A stretch of 32,584 nucleotides of DNA, taken from a virus. The stretch is taken from IMG/VR virus record IMGVR_UViG_3300034198_014809, positions 1 through 32,584 of that record; one strand, given 5' to 3'. Positions within the stretch are counted from its first letter, which is position 1, and each line of letters opens with the position of its first letter. The position numbers and the translations under genes were made by a program. This document shows, piece by piece, positions 1 to 8,034 of this stretch. The notes beneath the pieces were generated by a model. The model was not told the origin of the DNA, ran no database searches, and worked only from the letters and a program-made list of their open reading frames with translations.

Positions 1-48
1 CCAACGCCAACGCCAACTACACCAACGCCAACAGCAACGGCAACTCCT
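1..48 (+). repeat. CCAACG-type hexamer repeat encoding Pro-Thr stalk
   Basis: Imperfect tandem CCAACG, CCAACT, CCAACA and GCAACG units encode the PT/AT repeat of the truncated first gene. Hexamer repeats of this kind can change in unit number by slippage without shifting the frame, which would vary stalk length. The repeat runs off the left edge of the window. Confidence 0.7.
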
Positions 49-243
49 GTCTGCAAGGACACTGCATTCTATTATGACGGCGCTGGCACAATTTATATAA
101 CAGCAACAACTTGTGTCGGTGGCGCATATTACGCAGTAGACTATTCCGGCGAGCCGGGCGGGCTTTTTGGTACACAATGTATTCAAACCGGAACAGCAAA
201 CGTCACGGCAGGTAGCGTAATAGAAGGCATTACTTGCACATAA
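1..243 (+). CDS. C-terminal end of Pro/Thr-stalk protein, likely virion surface (5' partial)
   Basis: Frame 1 is open from the first base to a TAA at 241-243, giving 80 residues with no start in the window. It begins with a Pro-Thr stalk (PTPTPTTPTPTATATP), then a compact domain of about 63 residues with four cysteines (in VCKD, TTCVGG, GTQC and ITCT) and many Gly, Tyr and Thr, like a small beta domain. Such PT-rich linkers are common between domains of phage fibre or surface-decoration proteins. The stalk is encoded by imperfect CCAACG-type hexamer repeats. The next genes are a glycosylation cluster, so the Thr-rich stalk could be a glycan acceptor, but this is inference. The upstream domains are missing, so no function can be assigned. 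Confidence 0.75.
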   Translation, partial: PTPTPTTPTPTATATPVCKDTAFYYDGAGTIYITATTCVGGAYYAVDYSGEPGGLFGTQCIQTGTANVTAGSVIEGITCT

Positions 244-249
244 TATTTT

Positions 250-480
250 ATGAAAACTACTGTAGATAAAACATCATTTCCCGCACTAAAATCCGCATTT
301 GATACAGCATTTAATCCATCGAATGTTGGATATGAAGTCAGATTGATAAAAAAAGACTCGTCCGAAACAAGACTATCTGGTGCTATTCAAAATCAATCGG
401 AGTTATTAGTTATAAAATTGTCTGACAAATCTCGTATTCTTGTTGGTTTGGACGATGACATCATTTTATATATTCCATAA
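250..480 (+). CDS. small hypothetical protein (76 aa)
   Basis: ATG at 250 lies 6 nt after the preceding stop, and the frame is open to TAA at 478-480. The product is 76 residues, mixed alpha/beta in appearance, with no signal peptide or membrane segment. It ends in a hydrophobic, acidic segment (SRILVGLDDDIILYIP). I do not recognise a family. No clear Shine-Dalgarno precedes it, so translation may be coupled to the upstream gene. It sits between a structural-protein end and the glycosylation cluster, which gives no clue to its role. Confidence 0.6.
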   Translation: MKTTVDKTSFPALKSAFDTAFNPSNVGYEVRLIKKDSSETRLSGAIQNQSELLVIKLSDKSRILVGLDDDIILYIP

Positions 481-494
481 TTATTTTTATAACT

Positions 495-512
495 TATATA
501 TATATATATATA
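495..512. repeat. (TA)9 dinucleotide tract
   Basis: Nine uninterrupted TA units lie in the 55-nt gap before the first glycosyltransferase. The gap is almost pure A/T and holds no ORF. It may act as an easily melted promoter or spacer region, but no good -35/-10 pair or late box is visible. Confidence 0.8.
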
Positions 513-535
513 CAAGTAAATGTTACAAAGGTTAT

Positions 536-1822
536 ATGCTCAAAGATAAAATATTCATTCAGATTGCATCATATAGAGATCCTCAGTTGATTCATACAAT
601 AAAAGACTGCATAGCAAATGCAAATCATCCAGAAAATTTGGTGTTTTGCGTTGCGTGGCAACATGCTCCTGAAGAAAATATTGATGAAATAAAGTCTTTG
701 TCAAATGTAAAGATAATTGATATTGATTACAAACAAAGCAAAGGAGCTTGTTGGGCAAGAAATCAAATTCAACAAAGATATGAAGATGAAGAATATACGC
801 TGCAACTTGATTCACATCACAGATTTGCAAAAGATTGGGATGATATTGTTATTGGAATGTATAAACAACTACAGGGAATGGGATATGCCAAGCCATTATT
901 GACTTCATACATTCCATCATTTGATCCAGATAATGATCCGGCTGGCAGAACACAAGTTCCATGGCGAATGGATTTTGATAGATTTATCCCAGAAGGTGCA
1001 GTGTTTTTTCTACCAGCATCTATTCCAGATTGGAAAGACAAAACAGAACCAGTTCCATCTAGATTTTATTCTGCACACTTTGCTTTTACAACTGGTCAAT
1101 TTTGCAAAGAAGTACAACACGACCCAGAATATTATTTTCACGGAGAAGAAATTAGTATAGCAGTTCGAGCATACACACATGGATATGATTTGTTTCATCC
1201 ACACAAAATTGTTGCGTGGCATGAATATACACGCAAAGGAAGAACCAAGCATTGGGATGATCATACGGGAGAAAACAAAGATAAATTACCAGATAAAAAG
1301 CATTGGGGAGAAAGAAATGAAAGTTGTCACAAGCGAAATAGAATATTATTTTCTATGGATGGTGAGGATTATAATACCATAGATTGGGGAATATATGGAT
1401 TTGGTAAAGTAAGAACTTTGAGAGACTATGAAAAATATGCAGGATTGCATTTTGGAAAACGGGCTGTGCAACAAGAAACATTGGACAAAAAGTATCCACC
1501 AAATAATTTTGCTAAATATAAAACCGAAGAAGAGTGGGAAAAATCATTCACGAGTGTATTTAAGCATTGTATAGATATACAAGTTAATCAAGTGCCGGAA
1601 AAAGATTACGAATATTGGGTTGTTGCATTTCATGATCATAAAGATGAAACTTTATTTAGAAAAGATGCTGACATCAACGAGATCAATAATATGTTGAGAG
1701 ACCCCGATGGATATTGTAAAGTTTGGAGAGATTTCCAAACTACATCAAGACCAAAATATTGGGTTGTATGGCCATATAGCAAATCCAAAGGCTGGTGTGA
1801 AAAAATTACAGGAAAACTATGA
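536..1822 (+). CDS. glycosyltransferase, GlcNAc-transferase-like (PF11397 type)
   Basis: A 428-residue soluble protein resembling the GlcNAc family of transferases that add alpha-GlcNAc to hydroxyproline/polypeptide or glycan acceptors. The N-terminus IFIQIASYRDPQL, the KGACWARN segment (about residues 69-76) and LQLDSHHRF (89-97, a D-x-H metal/nucleotide-sugar motif) are typical. YFHGEEISIAVRA and a later WHEYTR also fit. Residues about 357-428 form a separate C-terminal module ending in VVWPYSKSKG that recurs in the fusion glycosyltransferase at 3961-5751. The frame is open upstream to 440, but the family N-terminus begins at the ATG at 536, outside the preceding gene. It is first in an overlapping gene string; its stop overlaps the methyltransferase start (ATGA). 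Confidence 0.85.
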   Translation: MLKDKIFIQIASYRDPQLIHTIKDCIANANHPENLVFCVAWQHAPEENIDEIKSLSNVKIIDIDYKQSKGACWARNQIQQRYEDEEYTLQLDSHHRFAKDWDDIVIGMYKQLQGMGYAKPLLTSYIPSFDPDNDPAGRTQVPWRMDFDRFIPEGAVFFLPASIPDWKDKTEPVPSRFYSAHFAFTTGQFCKEVQHDPEYYFHGEEISIAVRAYTHGYDLFHPHKIVAWHEYTRKGRTKHWDDHTGENKDKLPDKKHWGERNESCHKRNRILFSMDGEDYNTIDWGIYGFGKVRTLRDYEKYAGLHFGKRAVQQETLDKKYPPNNFAKYKTEEEWEKSFTSVFKHCIDIQVNQVPEKDYEYWVVAFHDHKDETLFRKDADINEINNMLRDPDGYCKVWRDFQTTSRPKYWVVWPYSKSKGWCEKITGKL

Positions 1823-2376
1823 ATTTAGAATTTGAAAGAATGTGTCACGCGGGACATCCTCGTCCACATTTGGGGAAAGGATTTGGTGGGCTGTACCAAG
1901 AAGGATTCTATGTGAATTATCTTCACGGGCTTGATTATTTGTGCCGACGACATATAAAAAAAAATACAAAGATTTTGGAGCTTGGCTGCTTTTACGGGGC
2001 ATCTTCTAAGCTTTTTAGAGAATATTCAAACGACGTAACTTGTGTGGATTTGGTACTATACCCAGAGATGGAAGACTTGATAAAAAGTTATGATATCAAG
2101 TTTTATAAATCCAATTCGGTATCATTTTTAAATGAAATCACTATTGGACAATATGATTTAATTTATATTGACACTTCTCACGATTATGAGCAAACGAGAT
2201 CGGAAACACTTCTATCGTATTCAAAATTAAATGACGGAGGAATTATTTCGGGACATGATTATAATTGTCACGGGGTTCATAATGCCATAGTGAGCACATT
2301 TCAATATCCGGATATTGAAATTTACTTGGATAGTTCGTGGGCTATAGAAAAAAACAAAAATTTAAAATTTAAATGA
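1819..2376 (+). CDS. class I SAM-dependent methyltransferase (Methyltransf_24-like)
   Basis: 185 residues. Motif I is ILELGCFYGASS (about 52-63), followed by an acidic strand end (CVDL) and the DLIYIDTSHDYE block (113-124) with GGIISGHDYN after it. This is the arrangement of the Methyltransf_24 group, which O-methylates sugars or small molecules. The start overlaps the preceding glycosyltransferase stop by ATGA and the stop overlaps the next gene the same way, pointing to translational coupling. The context suggests methylation of the glycan made by the cluster; the acceptor is unknown. Another methyltransferase with the same motifs lies at 6306-6923. Confidence 0.8.
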   Translation: MNLEFERMCHAGHPRPHLGKGFGGLYQEGFYVNYLHGLDYLCRRHIKKNTKILELGCFYGASSKLFREYSNDVTCVDLVLYPEMEDLIKSYDIKFYKSNSVSFLNEITIGQYDLIYIDTSHDYEQTRSETLLSYSKLNDGGIISGHDYNCHGVHNAIVSTFQYPDIEIYLDSSWAIEKNKNLKFK

Positions 2377-3188
2377 AAAAAGCATTACTGGGGCTGGCGA
2401 ATAATATAGGGGAAAATATAGAAAAAGTAAAACTGTGGGCGCTTAGTTTCAAAAAATATTCAAATGGGGAGGTTATGTTGCTGTGTGCCAATGCAAATCC
2501 ATCAGAAATACAAATGTGCGAAAGATTGGGAATAAAATGTATAGAAGTAAATCTTCCCAATACCCACGAAATAAATCATGAAAGACTAAAATATACCGTC
2601 GATTCCCTCAAGAGTACAGATATAGATTTGTTATTGATAACGGATGTATACGACGTTGCATTTCAGGGCGATCCGTTTGTAAAACTTGATACAAGTAACT
2701 ACGATATTTTTATTAGCGGAGAAGGATTGCTAGTAGAACACGAAGTTTGGAACACCGATAATATAAATAAATTGTTCCCATCGGAATTTCAAAAGTGTAG
2801 AAAAACTGAAGTAATGAATTCGGGGGTGATTGCTGGAAAAAGAACATCGTTGATAAGTTTATATGAATCTATGTATAACTTATGCGAGAATTCCACGGAT
2901 AAGCATAATATAAAAGACCAAGCGGCGTTGATAGTAATGGTTTCGAACAACCAGATTAAAAATATAAAAGTATTTAACTTGGACGATGGTTGGGCAATGC
3001 ATTGTGCCGTTGCCGGACCTACGTATTTCTTTGATGCATGGGACTTTAAGAAAAATATACGTTACGGAATTCCACAAATGAAAGATAACCATATAGTAAA
3101 TAAGTTTGGAAACAAATACGATATAGTACATCAATTTAATAGAGTTGCGGAATGGCATGAATTAATTAAAAAAAATAACAATTTATGA
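2373..3188 (+). CDS. glycosyltransferase-like protein with DxxD motif
   Basis: 271 residues. A Rossmann-like N-terminus leads to LLLITDVYDVAFQGDP (about 86-101), which looks like the metal-binding DxD region of GT-A enzymes, here as DVYD as in procollagen-galactosyltransferase/PLOD-like proteins. NSGVIAGKR (149-157) matches the 'N-x-G' acceptor-side motif of such folds. No membrane segment is visible. ATGA overlaps at both ends tie it to the neighbouring methyltransferase and glycosyltransferase. Donor and acceptor sugars cannot be read from the sequence. Confidence 0.65.
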   Translation: MKKALLGLANNIGENIEKVKLWALSFKKYSNGEVMLLCANANPSEIQMCERLGIKCIEVNLPNTHEINHERLKYTVDSLKSTDIDLLLITDVYDVAFQGDPFVKLDTSNYDIFISGEGLLVEHEVWNTDNINKLFPSEFQKCRKTEVMNSGVIAGKRTSLISLYESMYNLCENSTDKHNIKDQAALIVMVSNNQIKNIKVFNLDDGWAMHCAVAGPTYFFDAWDFKKNIRYGIPQMKDNHIVNKFGNKYDIVHQFNRVAEWHELIKKNNNL

Positions 3189-3970
3189 ACGAGACCGCTA
3201 TAGTAATGTGTACTTATCACAAAACCTTTACAGGTGGATGGAAGGATAATATTTTGACTTTTAGAAATCAAAATTTTAAAAACTTTCAATTGTTATTTGA
3301 TAATCAACTTGGATTGTCAGAAAATGAAGTATCGAGTAAATATTCAAACATTCCTGTATGTCTGTTTGATGATTTGTTTTTTGCAGAAAACAATTTCAAT
3401 CGCCCCATAAATAGAATGCATAGGTGGGGAAATCATCAAAATCCAAAATATTTTTATGCTCATTTTAGAATGCTATCTTATTATTTAAAAAATCCAAATT
3501 ACAAATATTATTGGTTTTTTGACGACGATGTGCAGTTTGAAGGAGATCTTAAAGCGTTGTTGAATGCATATGAAGAATACACCGATGACTTCATTGCAAT
3601 ACAAGCATTCAAAAAAGAACAATATCCAGAGTTGGATAGAGTCAATGTTGTTAGCAAAAAGATGAAGGGATCTGGGGGGGAATGGTTAGATTTTGCTCCC
3701 GGACCGGGCGATAAATTTAAATCTGTAAATAGACACTTAGGCTCATTTTTTCCAATCGTAAGATTTTCAAATAGAGCACTTGCCCATCTAAATGCCGTGA
3801 ATGGGCAAGGATTTTACGGGTACTCCGAGGGGTTCGTTCCAACCACACTTGCGAGTGATGGATTTTATGTTTCAAGTATGATGAACGAAGAAGATAAATA
3901 TTTTATTAATACACAATCAACCTGTGTTTTGAAGCACAAAGGAGCCCAATTTACTTGGTCATGGATATAA
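3185..3970 (+). CDS. glycosyltransferase, GT-A/GT2-like
   Basis: 261 residues. The N-terminus TAIVMCTYHK resembles the first strand of GT2 enzymes, and WFFDDDVQFEGD (110-121) is a clear DxD metal-binding site. A Gly-rich segment (GSGGEWLDFAPGPGD) and GYSEGFVPTTLAS follow, the latter placed where GT-A enzymes have acceptor or catalytic residues. The start overlaps the previous stop (ATGA), and the 3' end overlaps the next gene by 10 nt. Probably cytoplasmic, transferring a sugar within the pathway encoded by this block; specificity unknown. Confidence 0.7.
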   Translation: MNETAIVMCTYHKTFTGGWKDNILTFRNQNFKNFQLLFDNQLGLSENEVSSKYSNIPVCLFDDLFFAENNFNRPINRMHRWGNHQNPKYFYAHFRMLSYYLKNPNYKYYWFFDDDVQFEGDLKALLNAYEEYTDDFIAIQAFKKEQYPELDRVNVVSKKMKGSGGEWLDFAPGPGDKFKSVNRHLGSFFPIVRFSNRALAHLNAVNGQGFYGYSEGFVPTTLASDGFYVSSMMNEEDKYFINTQSTCVLKHKGAQFTWSWI

Positions 3971-5751
3971 CATTCTGTACATTCTATTTTGATATAGATA
4001 GAAAAAACTGGAAATCTTTCACTGTTCCGAATGAGGCTTACATGAACTGGTTTTTAAATCTTCTCTCGCTTGATATTAAATTATATATCACGACTGAGAC
4101 GAAGTTTGTGAGCCAAATATTGGAGGCAAGAAGAAAAGTAGACCCCGAGTTAAAAAATACAATAATAAAAGAAACTACGGTAGAAGAACTACCGGCGTAT
4201 AAAATGTTCAACGACAGGTTAGAAAAATTGATGTTTTCTGAGGAGTTTAAAAAAATTGCATACCACAGGGATGTACCGGAAATGTCAAAGCCGCTTTACA
4301 ACGTTTTGATGTTTAACAAAGTTAATTATCTACAACAAGTGATGGAAGAAAATCTATTCAATACGGAATATTTCAGTTGGGTTGATGCCGGTTTTATCCG
4401 CACTTCCAAGGAAGTTGAAAATATAAAAAAATGGCCAGATCCTTCATTATTAAAACTTGTGGATGACAAAATAAAGTTCTTTTGCATAAACGACGAAATT
4501 GGCCCCAATATGAACGATATTCGAGCACATTTACTTTCCCAAACGCGTTTATTAAAAGGCACTATATTTTTCTTACACAAAAATTTGATTCCCAAAATTA
4601 AGGAAGTATTTAATAAGTATGTTGATGAAAGTCTAACAAATGGGTATATAGGCAGCGACGAAAAAATATTTGATTTGTGTTGCTTAAATAATCCGAATTT
4701 ATTTGATTTATATAAATGTAATTGGAGAGAAGAATTGCAAATATTCTCATATGGATACAAAAAACCAAATAAACTTGACTATAATATTGTAATTGAATGG
4801 AATGAATCGGAAATAGAAAAGGTGGATGACTATCAATATTGGTTTTTTTGTATAGAGGACAAATTTTCCAAATCTCTATTTAGAGAAGATTTTAAAATAG
4901 ATTCCTTCAAGCTGTACGAAAAGTATAAGAATTACAAAAAAATATACACGATACAGTCCGAAAATAAACCGGAGAATTTTGTTTTGTGGCCGGTATCCAA
5001 ATCGAGAGGATTTTTAAAACCTTTAAAAAAATCAATTAAATATCTCCCCCAAAAACATAACAATAAAACGGGCGTGTCTGTGGATGAGTATTATTTTGTT
5101 AATCTAGATAGAAGAGCGGACAGGCTTGAGTATATCCAAGGAGAAATACAGAAAAGTGACATTCTTAAAAACAACATTAAAAAATGGAGTGGTATAGATG
5201 GGAGAAATGTCAATCCCAACTTCATTCCTCGGAATTTTCTCAGTAAACGTGCATACGAGGATATTATGTCGGGAAAACCCGTAATTAGTGGATTGAGCGT
5301 TACGCCCGGCGGCCTTGGATTTTATCTTACACACACCAAAATATTTGATTATGCGGTTGAAACAAAAAAAACTTTATTTGTAATGGACGATGATATACTA
5401 ATCCATAAAAATTTTGACAGCGAACTTTCCGAGATTTTGGAAGAACTTCCGACGGATTTTGACTTTTGTTATCTTGGTTACTATGACACAAAATACGAAA
5501 AAATACCCGTTTCTAATAAAATTTTCAAACCTAAAGGACAGTTTTGCGGGCCGCACGCATACATCATATCTCCAAAAGGGGCGCGCAAGATTATAGATGA
5601 TATATTTCCAATAGAAATACAACTCGATTCAAGGTTGTATCAATTACAAAATAACATTGATTATTATGCGGTCTATGACCGATTGGCAATGTATGTTGAT
5701 AAATATGAAACCGATATACAGCACGAGCCGGGATGTGTTAAATACTATTAG
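3961..5751 (+). CDS. fusion protein: HtrL/YibB-like domain + shared module + GT25 glycosyltransferase
   Basis: 596 residues from the ATG at 3961; an in-frame TTG at 3955 is possible but less likely. Residues 1 to about 270 look like the HtrL/YibB family (ITFCTFYFDI start; KPLYNVLMFNK and YFSWVDAGFIR blocks), found in LPS-synthesis loci. Residues about 290-358 (DYQYWFF ... VLWPVSKSRG) match the C-terminal module of the glycosyltransferase at 536-1822. Residues about 375-560 are a GT25-type domain: DEYYFVNLDRRADR start, TPGGLGFYLTH, LFVMDDDI (DDD 476-478) and the FCGPHAYIISPKGA block. GT25 enzymes transfer galactose or glucose to LPS or protein. The two catalytic domains may act in sequence on one acceptor. 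Confidence 0.8.
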   Translation: MDITFCTFYFDIDRKNWKSFTVPNEAYMNWFLNLLSLDIKLYITTETKFVSQILEARRKVDPELKNTIIKETTVEELPAYKMFNDRLEKLMFSEEFKKIAYHRDVPEMSKPLYNVLMFNKVNYLQQVMEENLFNTEYFSWVDAGFIRTSKEVENIKKWPDPSLLKLVDDKIKFFCINDEIGPNMNDIRAHLLSQTRLLKGTIFFLHKNLIPKIKEVFNKYVDESLTNGYIGSDEKIFDLCCLNNPNLFDLYKCNWREELQIFSYGYKKPNKLDYNIVIEWNESEIEKVDDYQYWFFCIEDKFSKSLFREDFKIDSFKLYEKYKNYKKIYTIQSENKPENFVLWPVSKSRGFLKPLKKSIKYLPQKHNNKTGVSVDEYYFVNLDRRADRLEYIQGEIQKSDILKNNIKKWSGIDGRNVNPNFIPRNFLSKRAYEDIMSGKPVISGLSVTPGGLGFYLTHTKIFDYAVETKKTLFVMDDDILIHKNFDSELSEILEELPTDFDFCYLGYYDTKYEKIPVSNKIFKPKGQFCGPHAYIISPKGARKIIDDIFPIEIQLDSRLYQLQNNIDYYAVYDRLAMYVDKYETDIQHEPGCVKYY

Positions 5752-5752
5752 T

Positions 5753-6316
5753 GTGAAGAAACGCGAACTTACGGTCGTGATTTCTAAATACATGGAAAAT
5801 ATCGAATGGATATTTAAATTAAAATATAAAAGTATAGTTTATAACAAAAACTGTGCAGAGAATGATTTATTTTATTTTAATTTGCCAAACGTGGGAAGAG
5901 AAGCACATACATTTTTTACTCATATAGTTGAAAACTATAACGAATTAAGCGAATACACTGCGTTTTTGCAAGGAAATCCGTTTGATCACTGCCCCGAGGT
6001 AGTGGAAGAAATAAACAATTTTAATTTTGATATGGATTTTAAACCATTGGGTACAATAATATACCATACATCGGACGCGGTTGCAAATATACCAAATCAA
6101 ATAAACGAGTTTGCAAAAAAAATTGGGTTTGATTTGGTATATCCAGTTCCATGTATACGAGGTGCCCAGTACATTGCCAGCAAAAAAATAATACAACAAC
6201 GACCTGTGGAATTTTATAAAAAAATATTGAGTTGTATAGACGGGGAAAATGCCCCGTTTGATATATACAACGTAGAAAAAACATTGTTTCAAATATACGC
6301 AATATATGAATGGTAA
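5753..6316 (+). CDS. DUF3431-like protein
   Basis: 187 residues if started at GTG 5753, two bases after the previous stop. That start gives VKKRELTVVISKYMENIEW, matching the expected first strand of the family, whereas the open frame back to 5657 would lie inside the GT25 domain. The block NVGREAHTFFTHIVENY followed by YTAFLQGNPFDHCPE is characteristic of DUF3431, a family of unknown biochemistry often found near polysaccharide genes. The stop overlaps the next methyltransferase by 11 nt. In this setting it is probably a glycosyltransferase-like or glycan-modifying enzyme; that is inference from location. Confidence 0.7.
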   Translation: MKKRELTVVISKYMENIEWIFKLKYKSIVYNKNCAENDLFYFNLPNVGREAHTFFTHIVENYNELSEYTAFLQGNPFDHCPEVVEEINNFNFDMDFKPLGTIIYHTSDAVANIPNQINEFAKKIGFDLVYPVPCIRGAQYIASKKIIQQRPVEFYKKILSCIDGENAPFDIYNVEKTLFQIYAIYEW

Positions 6317-6923
6317 ACTGACCGATGCATCTATATATGATAACTTTTCGCCGCTACCGCCGGATTGTCGGGGTTGGAATGGAAATCATAGTATTTTCGA
6401 TATATTGGTACGAGAGATAAAACCAAAAGTTGTAATTGAAGTCGGGTCGTGGAAAGGCCAATCTTCCATAACTATGGGAAAATCTCTAAAAAAAGTGTGT
6501 GATAATCCCAAGCTGTATTGCGTTGACACGTGGCTGGGCGCTCTTGAGTTTTGGACACACGGCTGTTCGGAAGAAAGAAATATGATGTGCCGAAACGGAT
6601 ACCCACAAGTTTATTATCAATTTTTATCAAACGTTGTTCATAACAATCTCCAAGATATAATCTTCCCAATACCAGCAACATCTTCGACGGGGGCGAAGAT
6701 TTTAAAAAACAATACTATAAAAGCGGATTTGATTTATATTGATGCTTCTCATGAGTATGAAGATGTGCTCAATGATATAAAAATATACTCGCATCTAATT
6801 AATCCTCGTGGTGTTATGTTTGGAGATGATTATGGCGCATGGCAAGGTGTCAGACGGGCAGTTGATGAATGTTTTTCGGACATAACCGTGGTCGATAACA
6901 TTTTTTGGGTCAAACGTTTTTAA
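6306..6923 (+). CDS. class I SAM-dependent methyltransferase (second Methyltransf_24-like)
   Basis: 205 residues. Motif I is VIEVGSWKGQSS (43-54), then CVDTW, and near residue 140 DLIYIDASHEYEDV with RGVMFGDDY and GVRRAVDE after it. The same IDxSHxYE signature occurs in the methyltransferase at 1819-2376, so the two are related but diverged enzymes, perhaps methylating different positions of one glycan. An 11-nt overlap with the DUF3431-like gene and a 1-nt gap to the mutase gene place it firmly in the operon. Confidence 0.8.
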   Translation: MNGKLTDASIYDNFSPLPPDCRGWNGNHSIFDILVREIKPKVVIEVGSWKGQSSITMGKSLKKVCDNPKLYCVDTWLGALEFWTHGCSEERNMMCRNGYPQVYYQFLSNVVHNNLQDIIFPIPATSSTGAKILKNNTIKADLIYIDASHEYEDVLNDIKIYSHLINPRGVMFGDDYGAWQGVRRAVDECFSDITVVDNIFWVKRF

Positions 6924-6924
6924 A

Positions 6925-8010
6925 ATGTACGATTATTTAATAGTTGGCGCAGGATTTTTTGGCAGCATATGTGCATATGAACTAAACAAGATTGGGAAAA
7001 AGATTCTTGTTATAGATTCTCGTGATCATATTGGAGGCAATTGTTATACAGAAAACAGAGACAACATAAATCTTCATGTATATGGTCCGCACATTTTTCA
7101 TACATCAAATGAAGAAGTGTGGAAGTGGATAAATCAGTTTGCTACATTCAACAACTTTGTATACACCCCCGTCGCAAACTATAAAGAAAAATTATATGCT
7201 CTTCCATTCAACATGTGGACGTTTTATCAAATGTGGGGAGCAACTTCGGAAATGGAAGTAAAAGAAATTATCAAAAAACAATCATCTGTTATAAAAGGCG
7301 AACCAAAGAATCTCGAAGAGCAAGCAATCAAACTTGTTGGGTCGGACGTATACAATACACTTATTAAAGGCTACACAGAAAAGCAATGGAGAAAACCAGC
7401 AACAGAACTGCCCAAAGAGATTATAAAAAGACTACCCGTTCGTTATACATTTGATAATAATTATTTCAATGACAAGTATCAAGGTATACCCGTTGGCGGA
7501 TATACAAAAATATTTGAAAAGTTGCTGGAAGGCATTGAAGTAAGATTAAACACGGATTATTTTACAACGGAACTACCAGAACACACCAAAGTTATTTATA
7601 CTGGTCCCATTGACAAATATTTTAGTTATAAGCACGGCAAACTTGAATATAAAACCGTTAAACTTGATCATATGAAAATAAACACTTCAAACTATCAAGG
7701 CGTTGCTGTTATAAATCACACAGATAAAGATGTGCCTCACACTCGTACCATAGAACACAAACACTTTGAGAAATCAGACAGCCCAGTTTCTTGGGTTAGT
7801 TGGGAAACTCCGGTTGAATATATTCCAGAAAAAACTGAACCATATTATCCAGTGAATGATACGGTCAATACTGAAATATATAACAAGTATAAAGCGGATG
7901 CTTTACTTGAAGATAAAGTTATTTTTGGTGGAAGACTTGGTGAATATAAATATTATGATATTGACAAAGTGATACAAAGTGCATTGAATTGCGTTGAAGA
8001 ATTAAAATAA
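6925..8010 (+). CDS. glf: UDP-galactopyranose mutase
   Basis: 361 residues, the usual length. This flavoenzyme interconverts UDP-galactopyranose and UDP-galactofuranose in the cytoplasm. The N-terminus YDYLIVGAGFFGS is the FAD-binding GxGxxG, followed by HIGGNCYTE, YGPHIFHTS and a C-terminal GGRLGEYKYYDID that caps the flavin site, all hallmark segments. It starts 2 nt after the methyltransferase stop. Its presence implies that at least one transferase of the block uses UDP-Galf, giving the phage galactofuranose-containing glycan chemistry independent of the host. It is the most certain assignment in the block. Confidence 0.95.
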   Translation: MYDYLIVGAGFFGSICAYELNKIGKKILVIDSRDHIGGNCYTENRDNINLHVYGPHIFHTSNEEVWKWINQFATFNNFVYTPVANYKEKLYALPFNMWTFYQMWGATSEMEVKEIIKKQSSVIKGEPKNLEEQAIKLVGSDVYNTLIKGYTEKQWRKPATELPKEIIKRLPVRYTFDNNYFNDKYQGIPVGGYTKIFEKLLEGIEVRLNTDYFTTELPEHTKVIYTGPIDKYFSYKHGKLEYKTVKLDHMKINTSNYQGVAVINHTDKDVPHTRTIEHKHFEKSDSPVSWVSWETPVEYIPEKTEPYYPVNDTVNTEIYNKYKADALLEDKVIFGGRLGEYKYYDIDKVIQSALNCVEELK

Positions 8011-8034
8011 AATCTATATATACGATACACGGCG

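Noticed and set aside
1-512. CCAACG and TA repeats as a CRISPR or phage origin array
   Set aside because: They are short coding or dinucleotide repeats with no spacers and no cas or replication genes.
440-535. Upstream extension of the first glycosyltransferase to an ATG at 440
   Set aside because: It would overlap the 250-480 gene and adds a Tyr/Ile-rich tract made by the TA repeat; the family N-terminus starts at 536.
5657-5752. Earlier ATG starts for the DUF3431-like gene
   Set aside because: They lie inside the GT25 coding region, and the added residues do not resemble the family; GTG at 5753 fits.
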